The notes: generated by a model not told the origin, from the sequence alone. DNA of 64,000 nucleotides from Rhodamnia argentea (GCF_020921035.1 NC_063151.1:31998934-32062933); one strand, 5' to 3'; numbered from the stretch's first letter, positions 17,643 through 29,215 are shown. A program made the numbers and translations.

Positions 17643-19082
17643 TTGCGGTCCTACGAGGGGGATGGATAAGTAAGGCTTCATTCATTTTAGATTTATTTTT
17701 CTCTCTCTCTCTTTCTTTTTCATGTTTTAAATGATAGTTTTATGAAACTTGGGATAATTATTTTCGTGGCTCCTAAAAACTTTACCCAATTATTTTCCGG
17801 TTCGCATTTAGGGCTCGTCTAGGTCCACGGCAAGGAATTTCTCAAATGAATTCTCATTCAATTGTTTCGATTGCAAATGAATTCGGTTTTGACGGGAGAC
17901 TATTCTTCGTCAGCGACGAGGAACGATAATCGGCAGCCGATGGTGAAGTTCGGCGACTGGTAGTGAGTTATTGCCGGGGGCCGGTGGCAGAGTTCGACTA
18001 CCGGCGACAAAGTTCGGAGATACAATGATCTAACTGGTTATCTCACGAGGGAATTATATACCTTTGGAATCAAGTGGTATAACTCTCGGGAAATTATGAA
18101 CCTTATAGAGGAGAGCCCGGAGCCGTTCAATGATGGCATGGTCATTCAAAGAGTCTAACAGAGAAAGCCCATGAAAAATGCCATCAAGCCCCTCCCTCTT
18201 TGCATGAGTGACACATCTTCCTCATGCAATTTATTATTATTGTAAGCAATACGACCTATCATCAGAGTTTAGGTTCAGAAATAACATAAAAGATGATAGT
18301 CCAAATCTCCAACATTATCAAACAATTAATTCTTTGCTTTACCATTCGTAGAAACGTTCGGCAATCAGGAGCCCTGGCCTTCTTAATAAGCCCTATGCAA
18401 GTCTTCCAATACTTGGAAAAAAAAATGACACGAATGATCATGAATTTTGGTATAATATATTATGTCGTCCTCAGATTTTTAATTTATTCAATGCGGTTCC
18501 TAAACTATTAGTAAATATTCAATCTAGTCCCTAGAACATATGAAAATGTTCGATTCGTCCTTTCACTATCCGAGGTAACATAATTTGCTGATATGGCTTC
18601 CAATTCGATAAGTTTGGAGGGTGGACAGAAAAAAAAAAAACTACATCTGGAATAATCCAAGTAAAATATTCATTTCAAATTATGATGTAATAATCCATAG
18701 CATCAGTTAATGAAGGACATGTTAACGCTCCAATCCAATTTTTTTTCCCTTTTTGAAGTGGATGGACAAAATGATGGACATGTTGGCTCATCAATTTTTA
18801 ATAAATAACTGAGTGTAATAACTCACGTCATCAAATAATGCTTGATTTGTCCTTGGAGCAAATGGAATGATTACATTGGACACTTAACAATAATTCATCG
18901 GTCATATTGAACAAATTGAAAATCTATATGCAACGTTGCATATTTCATCAAGATTCATTCTCCCGTAAATATTTCTTTGTCACTACAATAAGGACATGAA
19001 TAATTCAAGTAGCTTTGTATTCTTCTGAAATAGCATACGATAATCTGTACAAATACTTCCAATGGTTAAATTATGCAAAATG
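17643..19082. other. Intergenic, with dispersed repeat fragments
   Basis: No gene was seen. A stretch around 17900-18020 repeats 'ccggcgac/aagttcgg' wording in a low-complexity way. The segment 18440-18600 carries one arm of the dispersed repeat family also found at 22.38-22.72 kb ('ttaatttattcaatgcggtt', 'tctagtccctagaacatatg'). Confidence 0.4.
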
Positions 19083-19870
19083 ACCGGTACTAAGTTCATC
19101 ATAGTCAACGACAAGCACAATAAGTATTAACTTATCACCAAACTTACTCTAGTAAAAGAGTTCGTTAAACAGCATTACCGTAACCCTGACGATACGCATG
19201 CCCATAAGTGATCATCACATATGCTATGGAAAATTCTCTTCAATTTGTCTTATTGTTAAAAGCAAAATAAATATAGCAACGGTAGTGTCAGATACACAAA
19301 TGCGTTGATGGTAATTCCAGTAGCTATATCACGTACGATGATTGTTACAAAGTTCATCACATCCAATGACAGGTACAATTAGTGTTAAGTCGTGACAAAG
19401 AGCACTCTAGTACAAGAGTAGTACAAGAGTTCGTTATACAACGTTGCCAAAACCCCGACAATCATAGGATTGTAACACATCAGTAACATCACATAGGCTA
19501 CGGAAAGTTTTCTTCGACGTGTCTTAGTGTTAAGAGCAAAATAAATGCAGTAACGGTAATATGAGATGTGCAAAAGTGCTCACGGTTATTCCAGTAGTGA
19601 TATTACGCACGATGATCACTCACAAAGTTCATCACAGTCAACGACAGGTACCATAAATATTAGGTTATGACTAAACGCACTCTAATCAAAGAGTTCGTTA
19701 AACAGCGTTACCAAAACCCTGACGATCGTAGTTGATTATAATGCATGCTCGTTAGTGACGTCACGTATGCTACGGAAAATTCTCTCGAGCATGTCTTAGG
19801 GTTACAAAAGCAATATAAATGCAGCAACGGTAATACGACGTGCGAAAACGCATTGATGGTAATGCCATAT
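19083..19870. repeat. Three-copy tandem repeat, about 260-275 bp unit
   Basis: Units start at about 19087, 19346 and 19621 with 'taagttcatcatagtcaacg', 'aaagttcatcacatccaatg' and 'aaagttcatcacagtcaacg'. Each continues with 'agagttcgttaaacagc' wording, 'ccctgacgat', 'gctatggaaaattctctt', 'gcaacggta' and 'gcgttgatggtaat'. The second unit has an internal duplication of 'agtacaagagt'. The copies are diverged. No coding sequence. Confidence 0.85.
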
Positions 19871-20011
19871 GTACTCTGAAAACACTTCCATGTGCAATCC
19901 TAGTAGACTATAATGGTTCTCTTGTAGCTAATTGAGTCGATTAGGGTTTGTTCACACATGAAGCCCGCCTCACTCACGAAGGTAACGCACTGAAACGAGG
20001 GGAGACGAGGT

Positions 20012-20188
20012 TTAGACTCGCCATCCAAGCAAATCCGCAAGCGATTTTCTCATGTTTGGCCACGCCTCGTGTACGGAGCTTTGCTGCCTGTAAATTCTCA
20101 TGAATGTTCGCCACGTTCTTGCTCGAGCTTGGATTGCTGTTACAGCGCCTGTTAAGCTTCCTCCTTCATCTTCTTCTTCTTCTTCCAT
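20012..20188 (-). CDS. Possible small protein, divergent to the 20.3 kb gene
   Basis: A 58-residue frame starts at the second Met (MEEEEEDEGG), which has a good plant initiation context (GCGATGG), and ends at TAG/TAA before 20012. The protein is acidic at the N-terminus and basic with aromatic residues later (RTWRTFMRIYRQQ). I recognise no family. It lies about 110 bp from the divergent start at 20297, with a telo-box-like AAACCCTA between them. It may be a chance frame, or the 5' exon of something not visible. Confidence 0.2.
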   Translation of the reverse strand: MEEEEEDEGGSLTGAVTAIQARARTWRTFMRIYRQQSSVHEAWPNMRKSLADLLGWRV

Positions 20189-20296
20189 CGCTGCATAAAT
20201 CAAACCCTAAAAGGCCACAGAAGTAGCTTCAACCAGACAAAAACTGTGTGCAACTCACCATCTCCCCAGTTTTAGGTTTTTGCTTGAGAAGCAAGA

Positions 20297-22052
20297 ATGG
20301 AGAAGCCACCATCGCCATCTTCTCCTAAGCATCAGAGGAGCTCATCCATTGACAATGAGCCCAAGACGTTGACTTACGAAGAATTTGAGAAAGCCCTGGT
20401 TCGACTACTCCTCCTTCTTTTTCAATCTTTATGAAGTTGTTCATTTTTTCTAAGCTTGCTAGTTTCCTACATGGTACATTTTCTCTGATAATTAGCAGCA
20501 TTTGCATTTTAGCAGAAGGGAGCACTTGCAGTGATCAATACCTACACTCGAGAAGAAGCGGAGAAGATCTTCTTCGAGGTAATCATAGACATATACGTTT
20601 ATGCTTCTCGATTCATCAGGTACCCAGAATTCTGAAAAGGAAAAAAAGAAAAAGCGTAAATTGACTTCTTAAAATAGTCAAAGTATGAAAGGCTTTGTAC
20701 TTTAGGGTAACATGCGCAAAATTAATATGCGCGATTCAAAGTTGTTCTTTTCGAACACAGGAAGTCCATCGTAGGAAAAAACTGCGGCCCAATGAAGAAT
20801 CCACTAATAACCTCGTGGACCAGGTAAAATAACAGTCAAAGCCTGAAAAGTGGCTCCAAAATGAGATTATTTACGTTAATATGGTGGTGGCACCAAAGTA
20901 TGTTAGAGAAAGTAAATGGCACCCGGAAGCGAAAATGGGCTGTGAGGCGTGTAGATCATTTTTTTTTTTTTTTTGAAAGTAAGAATGAGCAAGATGGATC
21001 GATCGAATTAGGAATCACTAGGACCGGACAGGAGTGAACCTCTTGGTTCAGTCCGATTCCTGGTTCCATAAATTGTAGCAGGTAATTTTCCAGCCGGTCC
21101 CGATGGGGGAATCGGAATGCCCAAACTAGACTGATTATTTTTCTATTTTTTTTAAATAATAATCCATTGGTTATTTTTTTATTTTTTAAATGCAAACCTA
21201 ATTTTAATTATGTGATAAAATTAAAGTCCATGTCGCTCAACCCTACTAATAACACACTAGTTCCATTGGACCATTGGGAACCGAATTGGACCGATCCCAA
21301 GATCATTCGATCCGACTCCTAATTCTTGAGTGAGACCGAACCGAACCGGGAACCGGTCACACCTCCTTAAAGATGCTATTGCCATCACTAATCATCATGA
21401 TGGGAGACGAACAGAAAGCAAAACACTCTCGGAGCACAATAAAGCCCATAAAAATTCTATTGATAAAACTGTGTGAAATTTTTTGATAACTTGTACATGT
21501 ATCATAAAATAAGAATTGTGACATTCATATCAATCAAGACTCGCGTTCTTCCAATATGTGAATTTTTTGGATGAAATCGACATGATCATTGACAAGCACA
21601 TTTTTTTTTTTCAACTTATTTGACTCTTGGGAGGTAATCATGACCTTTTCACTAGATGATCATGGATACACGATGAATATAACCATCGAAAGGCCACATC
21701 CTTTGAGTACACAACAAATGCCATTGATGATAAACTGACATCATTACTTCAACATCCCAAAAAAATTTACTGGATTAATATACTCATAATATCACAATCT
21801 ACTCCAACAAATTAAACCCATGCTGTATACTTCACAAGTATCTGCCGCGTAATCTATGTGAGAAGGCTGGTTTTGATGAGCAACGGTTACGTGTTTTCTG
21901 AAGGCTACTTCTGAAGGTACAGTTGAACTTAGAGGCTGTATTTGCAGGGATTGAAACCGGTTGGAAGCGCAGTGAACGCGAAGCTCGACTCCATGGTCAA
22001 GGCAGACGGAGATGATGAAACCGGTAACATCGGTGAAGTAAAGAAACCCTAA
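20297..22052 (+). CDS. Small protein of unknown function, paralogue of the 23.2 kb gene
   Basis: Exons are 20297-20398, 20516-20578 (or from 20513), optionally 20761-20823, and 21948-22052. All are in phase 0, giving 110 residues with the 63-nt exon or 89 without it. The protein begins MEKPPSPSSPKHQRS, then DNEPKTLTYEEFEKAL. It continues with AVINTYTREEAEKIFFE and a final exon starting GLKPVGSAV that ends GEVKKP and TAA. The layout (EP-R/K-TL motif, a helix with NT-x-EEA-x-x-IF, then E-GL-x-PV) resembles small uncharacterised plant proteins I have seen in other genomes, but I cannot name a function. The direct join IFFE to GLKPV looks most family-like, so the middle exon may be alternative. 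If intron 3 is retained after that exon, translation stops within three codons. The 1.1 kb last intron contains degenerate repeat sequence around 20980-21370. Confidence 0.65.
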
Positions 22053-23163
22053 CATAGATCGCATCGCAGTGTCATCTCGATAAGATGCGATTATGCTGCT
22101 TCTGCCCATCAGCAATATCATGATGAACTTCCTAGTTTGTGCCGTAATATTTTCTGGTATAAACTTCATTTTCATAGCTCATTCCTAAAGAGAATGTGGT
22201 GAATATTGTGGAGGTATATGTATATTTACCATCGGATATGTAGCAATATGGACAGCATACTTTTATCCTATGTCGATCCCTCTATCGGTCTATCTATAAC
22301 GCTAATAATCCACATCGTGTCATCACATTTGTATTAACCATTCATGTTATTTCCACTCAGTAACTAATTTGATCATCGATGTGGTCCATGGAATTTAACC
22401 CACTTTGTAATGTTATCCCTGGAATTTTAATTTGCTTAATATGGTCCCTGAATTTTTGGTAAACGTTCAATTTAGTCCCTAGACCGTATGGAAGCATTTA
22501 ATGTCATTCTTTCAATAGTTTAAGTTTAGGGAAAATATTGAACATTTATATATAGTCCATGGACTAAATTGAACATGTACTAAAAGTTCGGGGACATCAT
22601 TAAACATATTAAAAATTTAAGGACGACATTGCATACTGAATCAAAATTTAGGGACCGCATTAAATAAATTAAAAATCAAGAAATCACGTTGGGTCAAAAT
22701 TCAAGTATCATTTGTGTCATTTTCTCTTTTCTAATCAACAATTAAGGTCGTCTAATACCAAATTCGACCAAATTCAGCTCACTTGGCCATAAGTACGATG
22801 GTTACAAACTGTCATATCACTAAAGAGCCTCTCATTTCCAAATTCTCGAAATTAAGGCCCTCCCTAAAGTGGTCAAATGCGTCGACCACAATCAGTGACG
22901 ACATGACAAAAGAGACAGCTGACAACGCAAGTGACTTCCCAAGGACAGTCAATTCCATTGCCAAGTGCTCTTCCTTCTCCTGCCGTCTCCTCATGGTTTC
23001 CACGTTCTCTCTCTTTCTTCTTCTTCTTCTTGAATCTCGCACTTAATGTCATTTCCCTTTCTAGCCTTTTTTTTAATATATATTTACATGAACCCCAGTC
23101 TCCTCTCTCATTCTGTTCTAGCACTTTGTTCAGCAAGAGAACAACTCATACTTACTCTCTGAT
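22053..23163. repeat. Intergenic dominated by a fold-back repeat (about 22375-22725)
   Basis: The left arm reads 'ggtccatggaatttaaccca', 'ttgcttaatatggtccctga', 'tcaatttagtccctagacc'. The right arm reads the reverse: 'tggactaaattgaacatg', 'aggacgacattgcatactga', 'ttagggaccgcattaaata'. This is the best-preserved full copy of the family whose pieces appear at 1, 8.45, 16.1 and 18.45 kb. The rest is leader or promoter of the next gene, with a TATA-like 'taatatatatttac' near 23075. Confidence 0.6.
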
Positions 23164-23963
23164 ATGGAGAACCAAAAGCTCTCTAATCATCAGCTCGAGA
23201 GAAAGCTGTCCATCGATTCCGAGCCGCGAACGCTCACGAAGGAAGAGCTGGACAAGGCCAGAGTATGTGTCCTGTATCCTCACATTGTGTTCACGTCCAT
23301 ATTCATCTACCATATATGTTGGGAAGCTGTTAATTTCCTTCTTTTTTCAGCTTCTTTTCTCTGTTTCTGAGAGTGTGTTTGTTCGCGCACGCGCGCGACT
23401 TGTCGCGTAATGGTCATTCTCACATACATTAACGACGAGCCTGTTCATCTTCAGGCAGCTGCAGAGGCTTTCATCAGTAGGGACGGTCGAAGCGCTGTGA
23501 GTGTTGCTCTCATTATGCTGCCTCTTTCTTCTTCTTCGTCTTCTTCTTTGTAATTCTTCAGCTTGTGCTTGAATGGAAGTTGGGTTACATCGGATCAAAC
23601 GAACAACTGCAAACATTAGCATGTATCAGTCCCTCCCTTCACTTTTCTTCGTTCTCATTCGATCGTGCGTAGTAACGTCGACTTCTGTACCTGTAAAACT
23701 CAGTCATCTCCCATCTCCACACAGAAGTGAAGTATGATTTTGCTTTAACTCGTCCAGATACGCTTCTCACTATTGCTGATGTTTCCCATAATGGACAAGG
23801 TTTCCATAATCACCTCATCGATCATGTTTGCGTCGAAGAGGACTACTAATCTCCTATGATTATATACGTATATGCACAGGGAATTACGACGGAGGAGGGG
23901 AGCTCGAGCGCCAAAGTTGGCGGCCGCAAATGCGCAAGCAGCGAAGACAAAGTCGCTGCTTAA
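23164..23963 (+). CDS. Small protein of unknown function, paralogue of the 20.3 kb gene
   Basis: Exons are 23164-23262, 23455-23496 and 23880-23963, all phase 0, encoding 74 residues. The N-terminus MENQKLSNHQLERKLS is followed by IDSEPRTLTKEELDKAR, which matches its neighbour's IDNEPKTLTYEEFEKAL at the same place and with an intron at the same codon boundary. The second exon (AAAEAFISRDGRSA) is shorter than the neighbour's, and the last exon (GITTEEGSSSAKV...) has diverged, ending DKVAA and TAA. An optional in-frame 42-nt segment (23753-23802 region) between splice-like signals could add another exon. The order, strand and shared first intron indicate a tandem duplicate. Its function is unknown, and it may be decaying relative to the 20.3 kb copy. 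Confidence 0.55.
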
Positions 23964-25560
23964 TCAGTACGATGACAAAACCTCAACGAACTAATTGTAG
24001 CGAAGGCTTGCCAATGAGCTATTTAGTTTTCTCCTGAGACTATCATGTGAGCGAATCTGTTGATTCCATAATAAAAGCAGCCATGTTGTTTAAGTCTGTT
24101 GCTCTAAGATGTCCGCTAACAACCGAGAAGATGGTCATTGCTTAGACTTTTGATTCTTTAATACATGTATTGCAACAATCGACAAAAGCTCTTTGGTCCT
24201 ATACAAATTCATATTTTATACAAGGTGGGTTGCGGGGGTCACGACGCTTGAACAAGTGAATCATACAATTCAAGTTTGTTGGAAGTTTTAAAAATGGTTA
24301 ATATCACGAAAAATTTCAAATTGGTACATCTATTATAAATTTATCCCAAATCAATTTTTGACCACCAAAATTCGAAACTCGTACACCTATGATAGATTTA
24401 CCCCAAATTAATTTTTTGACCATAAAAAATCCCAAATTGTGTATTTCCTCTTTCTTATTCTTAAGCAAACCCCCAAGCAAATTTGCTCTCCGTTAGTTCT
24501 ATAAAATTGGATTAATATCGTGAAAAATCTCAAACCGTACATCCGTGACAAACGGGTGGTGAAAGTCACAAACCGCACACCCATCAATCGTCACGTGCCA
24601 TTCAACTTAACAACTTGATGATAAAATTTAATGGAAACTAATGGAGGGTAAATTCATCACATGTGTACCAGTTTGAGATTTTTTATGGTTAAAAAATTAG
24701 TTTGGAGCAAATTTATCACATGTATTCCAATTCGAGTTTTTCGTGGTATTAACCATTTAAAAACAAGGGATAAGTGCATTGGAATTACTAAAACTTATCA
24801 CGAAAATACAATCGAGTCTTAAAACTTGTAAAAAGTGTAGTCAAGCCCTAAAACTTGTAAAATTGATGCAATCGAGTCTTTTTGTTAATTTCATCCAATT
24901 TGGCTAACGAAAAATGCTAACATGATTTTATTTGTTCTTATTATTGAATCAATTGTGCGAATTGCGTACAACCTCACTTTCATCCGATCGAACGAATCCA
25001 TTGAAAAAAACAAGCCAATCCTTCTACCTTATGCTTTCCGATTTGGAGCACAAAAGGAAGGAATATTCTCGGTCATTCACAACCACGATTCCTCCGAAAG
25101 TACTTGATAGAATTTGGTCATTCTTTATCTTTGTTGTTCAGGTGACACCTGAGGAGGCCATTCCCTTGACACACATCGTGTTGGGGTGTGATTCATATTC
25201 TCCAACGACAAGAAAGCACATGAGTCCCGCTTAGCGGACGGCTTTTACGATTTAAACCCATATTTTTTCTTTAGTAGTTTGGGCTTGGGCTCATGAATAA
25301 TTGTTACTATATATACTCTTTTTTTCTTGTAATTGAAGGATATAACGGGAGGTACAATGTATTAATTATAATGGAATTATCTGCTGGATGTAGCTCTAGT
25401 TTAAGGGTGAATTAGGATAAAAATCTCATGTCTCGATTTCTCTTTCTCGCTTTTGCGCTTTTCTTTGTTGCGATTGTACACCGAATCCTAACAATGAGCA
25501 TTTAATTATGCTAGAGATATCTATTTCAAGAAGGACAATTATACTTTTGCACATGTGGGT
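23964..25560. other. Intergenic containing a fold-back element (24292-24758)
   Basis: The left arm starts AAATGGTTAATATCACGAAA and the right arm ends, in reverse complement, AAATGGTTAATACCACGAAA. Internal phrases ('ttggtacatctat', 'aaatcaatttttgacc') are also mirrored. The remaining sequence is A+T-rich with no gene. A frame at 24932-25234 has no recognised family. Confidence 0.55.
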
Positions 25561-25565
25561 TCAAG

Positions 25566-25860
25566 CGCTAGTGCTTACCACGGTCAACAGGCTACACGAC
25601 GATGGAGAAGATGGCTGTGGCGATACTGCAGAATAGCTTCCTTGTGTTGCCGTGGAGAGTGAAGAGGGACGCGAGGGCGACGGTAATGAACACGACAGGT
25701 AGGGATATGAGGAGGGCAGTATATTGGCCTTCTCCTTCTCTGGGCGAAGATGAGGAAAATCACGACGTAGGCTCAATCGCAATGCCGGTGCCATTGATTG
25801 TTGACACCAAAAGGTTGTTTGGCAACATGAACGGAAGGCCGTGCCTGCGAATCGATCAAT
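25566..25860 (-). pseudogene. SWEET exon 4 fragment (minus)
   Basis: On the minus strand this is a degraded copy of exon 4 of the intact SWEET gene at 31.8-32.1 kb. It retains 'ccattgattgttgacacc' and the donor-side 'gcttacca', and the similarity continues into intron 3 ('aaaaactcgaagtcc' against 'aaaaactcaaagtcc') up to about 25955. The frame is broken by substitutions and small indels, and the neighbouring exons 3 and 5 are absent. Confidence 0.75.
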
Positions 25861-26339
25861 TGCATCACGTAAGAAATTAAACAGCAAGGATTTGTAAAAT
25901 CTTTAATATTTACCACTTAAAAACTCGAAGTCCCTTTTCATTTCATACTTGTTTTAAGTTGTCCCGTGTTGTTATTGGTTTTGGTCTAAACGCATTATTT
26001 TTAGTTCTTTTTTTTTCTCCCTTAGATCTAAACTGCAAATGATGTGACTAACTGACTATGGGATTATTTTGTGTTGATAGTTTGAGACAATTGTCTCAAA
26101 CTTTGCATAGATCTCTCTTAGATGTGCATATTTACAATTAATTGCTATCGAATACCTTTTTATGTTGAACAAGCATACAATAAAAAATAGAATGTCACGA
26201 CTTGTGAAGTATACTTTAGGCGTGCACGAGGATTGCACGGGATGTGCACAGGGTGCAAGTAAAAGTTGACAACAAAAGGTTATTAGGCGATCATCATCAA
26301 TCCCGTGTTTATTTGCTGATGTGACGCAATTGATTGATT

Positions 26340-26440
26340 CATAGGCACCGCCCTTCCATTCATCTCGATGAACAACCTTTTGTTTTAAACTATCAATGGC
26401 ATCCGCACAGCGACCGAGTCCATGTTCATCGGAATTTCCT
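26340..26440 (+). pseudogene. SWEET exon 4 5' fragment (plus)
   Basis: A short plus-strand copy of the start of SWEET exon 4 ('cttccattcatctcgatgaa', 'actatcaatggcatccgcac', 'gagtccatgttcatcgg'). It stops abruptly and is followed within about 10 bp by hexose-transporter sequence. About 120 bp upstream it shares diverged text with 28.26-28.53 kb, so the two blocks are direct duplicates. Confidence 0.7.
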
Positions 26441-26445
26441 CAACA

Positions 26446-28145
26446 TGGGTGTAACATTAATGCTTGATTTCTTGAAAAAGTTTTTCCAGATTGTTTACCG
26501 GAAGTCTAACGAAGCTGGGATCAACAACAATTACTGCAGATGCGATAATCAAGGCCTTCAACTGTTCACATAATCACTGTATCTTGCTGGGTTAATAGCA
26601 ACTAACCTTGCATCATACACCACCAGGAGGCATGGCAGGAAGTTAACCAATGCTCATCGCTGGGTTTTTCTTCATTGTTGGGGTTGTGCTTAACACGGTA
26701 GGTGAAGACCTTGCGATGCTCACCATTGGAAGGATATTACTAGGTTGTGGCATTCGTTTTGCCAACAAGGGTAGTTCATGTTTATTGTTGTCTGAGTTTT
26801 GTGTGTGGTGTTTTGGATGTCGTTTTTACCTTTAAATGAAGAGTTGGTCTGTGAAATCTATAGAAGACTTGCAATTGTGATGTAGAACAGCTGACATGTA
26901 ATTTCTTGGAAAAGCGCGATCGCCAGAAATCAAAAGTGATTCTACCGCTAATTCGCACTAAGGAGCTCGGATTGTGCTCAAATTTGGTTGGTCGCATGGA
27001 AACGGGCTGTTGATCAATACTCATAGCTTTACTGTGACTAACGTCGCATTTTCGTGTTTTGAAGTCGTTTAGATAGCTTTTCGGGCAATTTTTCTATTTT
27101 AGGCAACTTGCAATATATCCGATTGCAATATTTTATTCGAATTCTGTTTTGATTTGATTAGATTTGATTCGTATTATTTCGTTTTATGTTATCCTATTTC
27201 CCAAAGGAGTCCTATCTATATAAAGGACATACACCCTTTGTAATTTACAAAATTCAATCTATCAATTTCAGTCAATCTTTTGAAAAAGCTTTCTTGTTAT
27301 CACTTCCCCTACGTCAAATTGTCATGTAGAAGACTTGTATGTGGTATGCCGTAGCCTTCGCGGTCAAATTCAACATCTGGGGAGATGTCATCCTATATGG
27401 AGTACTTGGTGCTTGATATGTGTTTGTGTACCTCATTGAACTTCTTGTTCGCGATTCAATATGCAGGGTTTAGCTGTCCGACCAAGAAAAAAAAAAAAAA
27501 AACAAGGTCAATCCATGTCTATCATGCGGAGGAACATTTATATTTTGGAACACTAACAATTGGAGTCAATGATAAGCATTTTGAAAGGATTGTAAGTACA
27601 GGACTCTACAAAAGACACAGAGAAACAAGCACAACTTTACTACTATTTCTAGATGCTACAATGAGATGCAAGAATGAAGATGCTTCCTGAAAATGGAGCC
27701 GCAATCATAACTTCATTGTAAAAGATCATCTGAACTGTTTTATGGAACACATAAATGATGATGCATGCCTGGTTTTGCCGAATTGCCTTCGATAAATTCA
27801 CATGGATAATGAACTGCCTTAACAAATAAATATCAGTTCCTATATGACTCAAGTATACTCTTTCTTCTGCTTCTTTAGCTAATGCAACTTAACTGCTGCC
27901 TTTGCAATAATAGGATCGAAGCAGCGTGGGGTTGGAGGCTATCGTTGGGATTGGTCGGCATTCCTGCAAGTCTCTTGATTGTAGGAGCTATTTTCGTAGT
28001 AGACATTCCTAACAGTCTCTCATTGAGCGTGGTCGTATTGAAGAAGGAAGAGCTGCGCTCAGAAGGATAAGGGGAACTGACAACATTGAACCGGAGTTCC
28101 TGCAGCTTCTTGAGGCTAGTTGGTCAATGCAGTGGCCATGTAGGT
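26446..28145 (+). pseudogene. STP-type H+/hexose transporter pseudogene (MFS sugar porter)
   Basis: Fragments in order resemble plant sugar transport proteins. The first is a DFLKKFF-IVYRKSNEAG segment with NNYC (26449-26573). Next is LYLAGLIAT/ASYTTRRHGRK (about 26576-26640), then AGFFFIVGVVLNT and GRILLGCGIRFANKG (26650-26775). After a gap of about 1.1 kb comes AAWGWRLSLGLVGIPASLLIVGAIFV, with IPNSL and RRIRGTDNIEPEFLQLLEAS (27905-28130). Stops and frameshifts separate the pieces. The segment after FAN-x that normally carries the PLYLSEMAP motif is missing, as is everything beyond about one third of the protein. An intact member would be about 510 residues. The pseudogene is not functional as a transporter. 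Confidence 0.85.
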
Positions 28146-28524
28146 GAGAGTCGTTTCTGGCATCGATCATCATATCTCACCCTTCATTTCTCATCTCGTG
28201 AAACCTTGCTTGTTTAATTGAATGGTTAGGTTAGACCAGGTTTGCACGTTGAAAGTTTTGAAACGATATATCTCTCAAACTTGTGCATATATCTTTCTTA
28301 TTATACATATTTCGATTAATTAGTGTTGATGTTATTAGTTCTTTTTAGGTTGAATAAGTGTATAATGAAGAATAAAATCACACGAGATGCGAAGTATATT
28401 TTTGGTGTGCACGAGAGTTGCATGGGGTGTGCACTGGGTGCAATTGATAGTTGACAACAAAAGGTTATTCGGCCTTGATCATCAATCCTGTATGTTTACT
28501 TGGTGATGTGATGCAATCGGTTCA

Positions 28525-28830
28525 TTCGCAGGTGAGGCCTTCCGTTTGTCATGCCGAATAACCTTTTGTTGTTAACTATCAATGGCACCAGCACCCCGAA
28601 CGAGTCCATGTACGTCGTGATTTTCCCCATTTTGCCTTAAGCAAGGAGAAGGCCAAGATCCTGGACCTCTTTACGTTCCTCCTCACCTTGTTCAATGTCG
28701 TCGCCTTCGTGTCCCTCTTTGTTCTCCACGGCAACATGGGGAAGCTCTTCTACGGTGTCGCCACCACCATCTCCATCATGATGTACGCTTCGCCCCTGTC
28801 GATAACAGTAAGCTCTAGCACCATGTGATA
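28525..28830 (+). pseudogene. SWEET exon 4 copy (plus), with donor site
   Basis: Nearly complete exon 4 of a SWEET1-like gene. It retains 'gccttccgtttgtc', 'aacgagtccatgtacgtcgt', 'ccctctttgttctccacgg' and 'atgatgtacgcttcgcccct', and ends with the same donor-side 'gtaagctctagcacc' as the intact gene. A frameshift near 28630 and several substitutions disrupt it. It is in opposite orientation to the intact gene. Confidence 0.8.
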
Positions 28831-29084
28831 CTATCCAGTTTGCGCATTATTGTAATGAGTGTATTAGTTCAAACGGAGGAAATAAAGAAACTGTTCTTCT
28901 TATCGTTGGTAGAATAAATTTAAAGAAAACTTCTTTCTATGCCTTTTGGAAAGAATACTTTTTTTTTCATTTTTTTTTTCTAGATTGTTTAGTGGATTAT
29001 TGAAGCAAGAGACTCCACAAAAACTCCAAGATTCTGGTTCTCAAGCTATAAAGCTGATTCGACGTATTCTCCACTTGTGTTAGT

Positions 29085-29215
29085 GAAGTGCAGAGGCTGG
29101 TGACCTAAGACAAAGAGCGTGGAACATATGCCCTTCTTCTTGTCCCTGTTCGTCTTGGCACTTCATGGTTCACCTACGGCCTTCTTATTGGTGACCCCTT
29201 CGTCTCTATAAGCAG
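29085..29215 (+). pseudogene. SWEET exon 5 copy (plus)
   Basis: Corresponds to the intact exon 5 ([17 protein letters not shown]...). It retains 'acaaagagcgtggaacatat', 'gcccttcttcttgtccctgt' and 'ggtgaccccttcgtc'. A deletion of several bases within the 'cttatgtggcacttcctgg' equivalent and an in-frame stop near the start break it. It follows the plus-strand exon 4 copy by about 260 bp, so the two derive from one duplicated gene. Confidence 0.78.
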
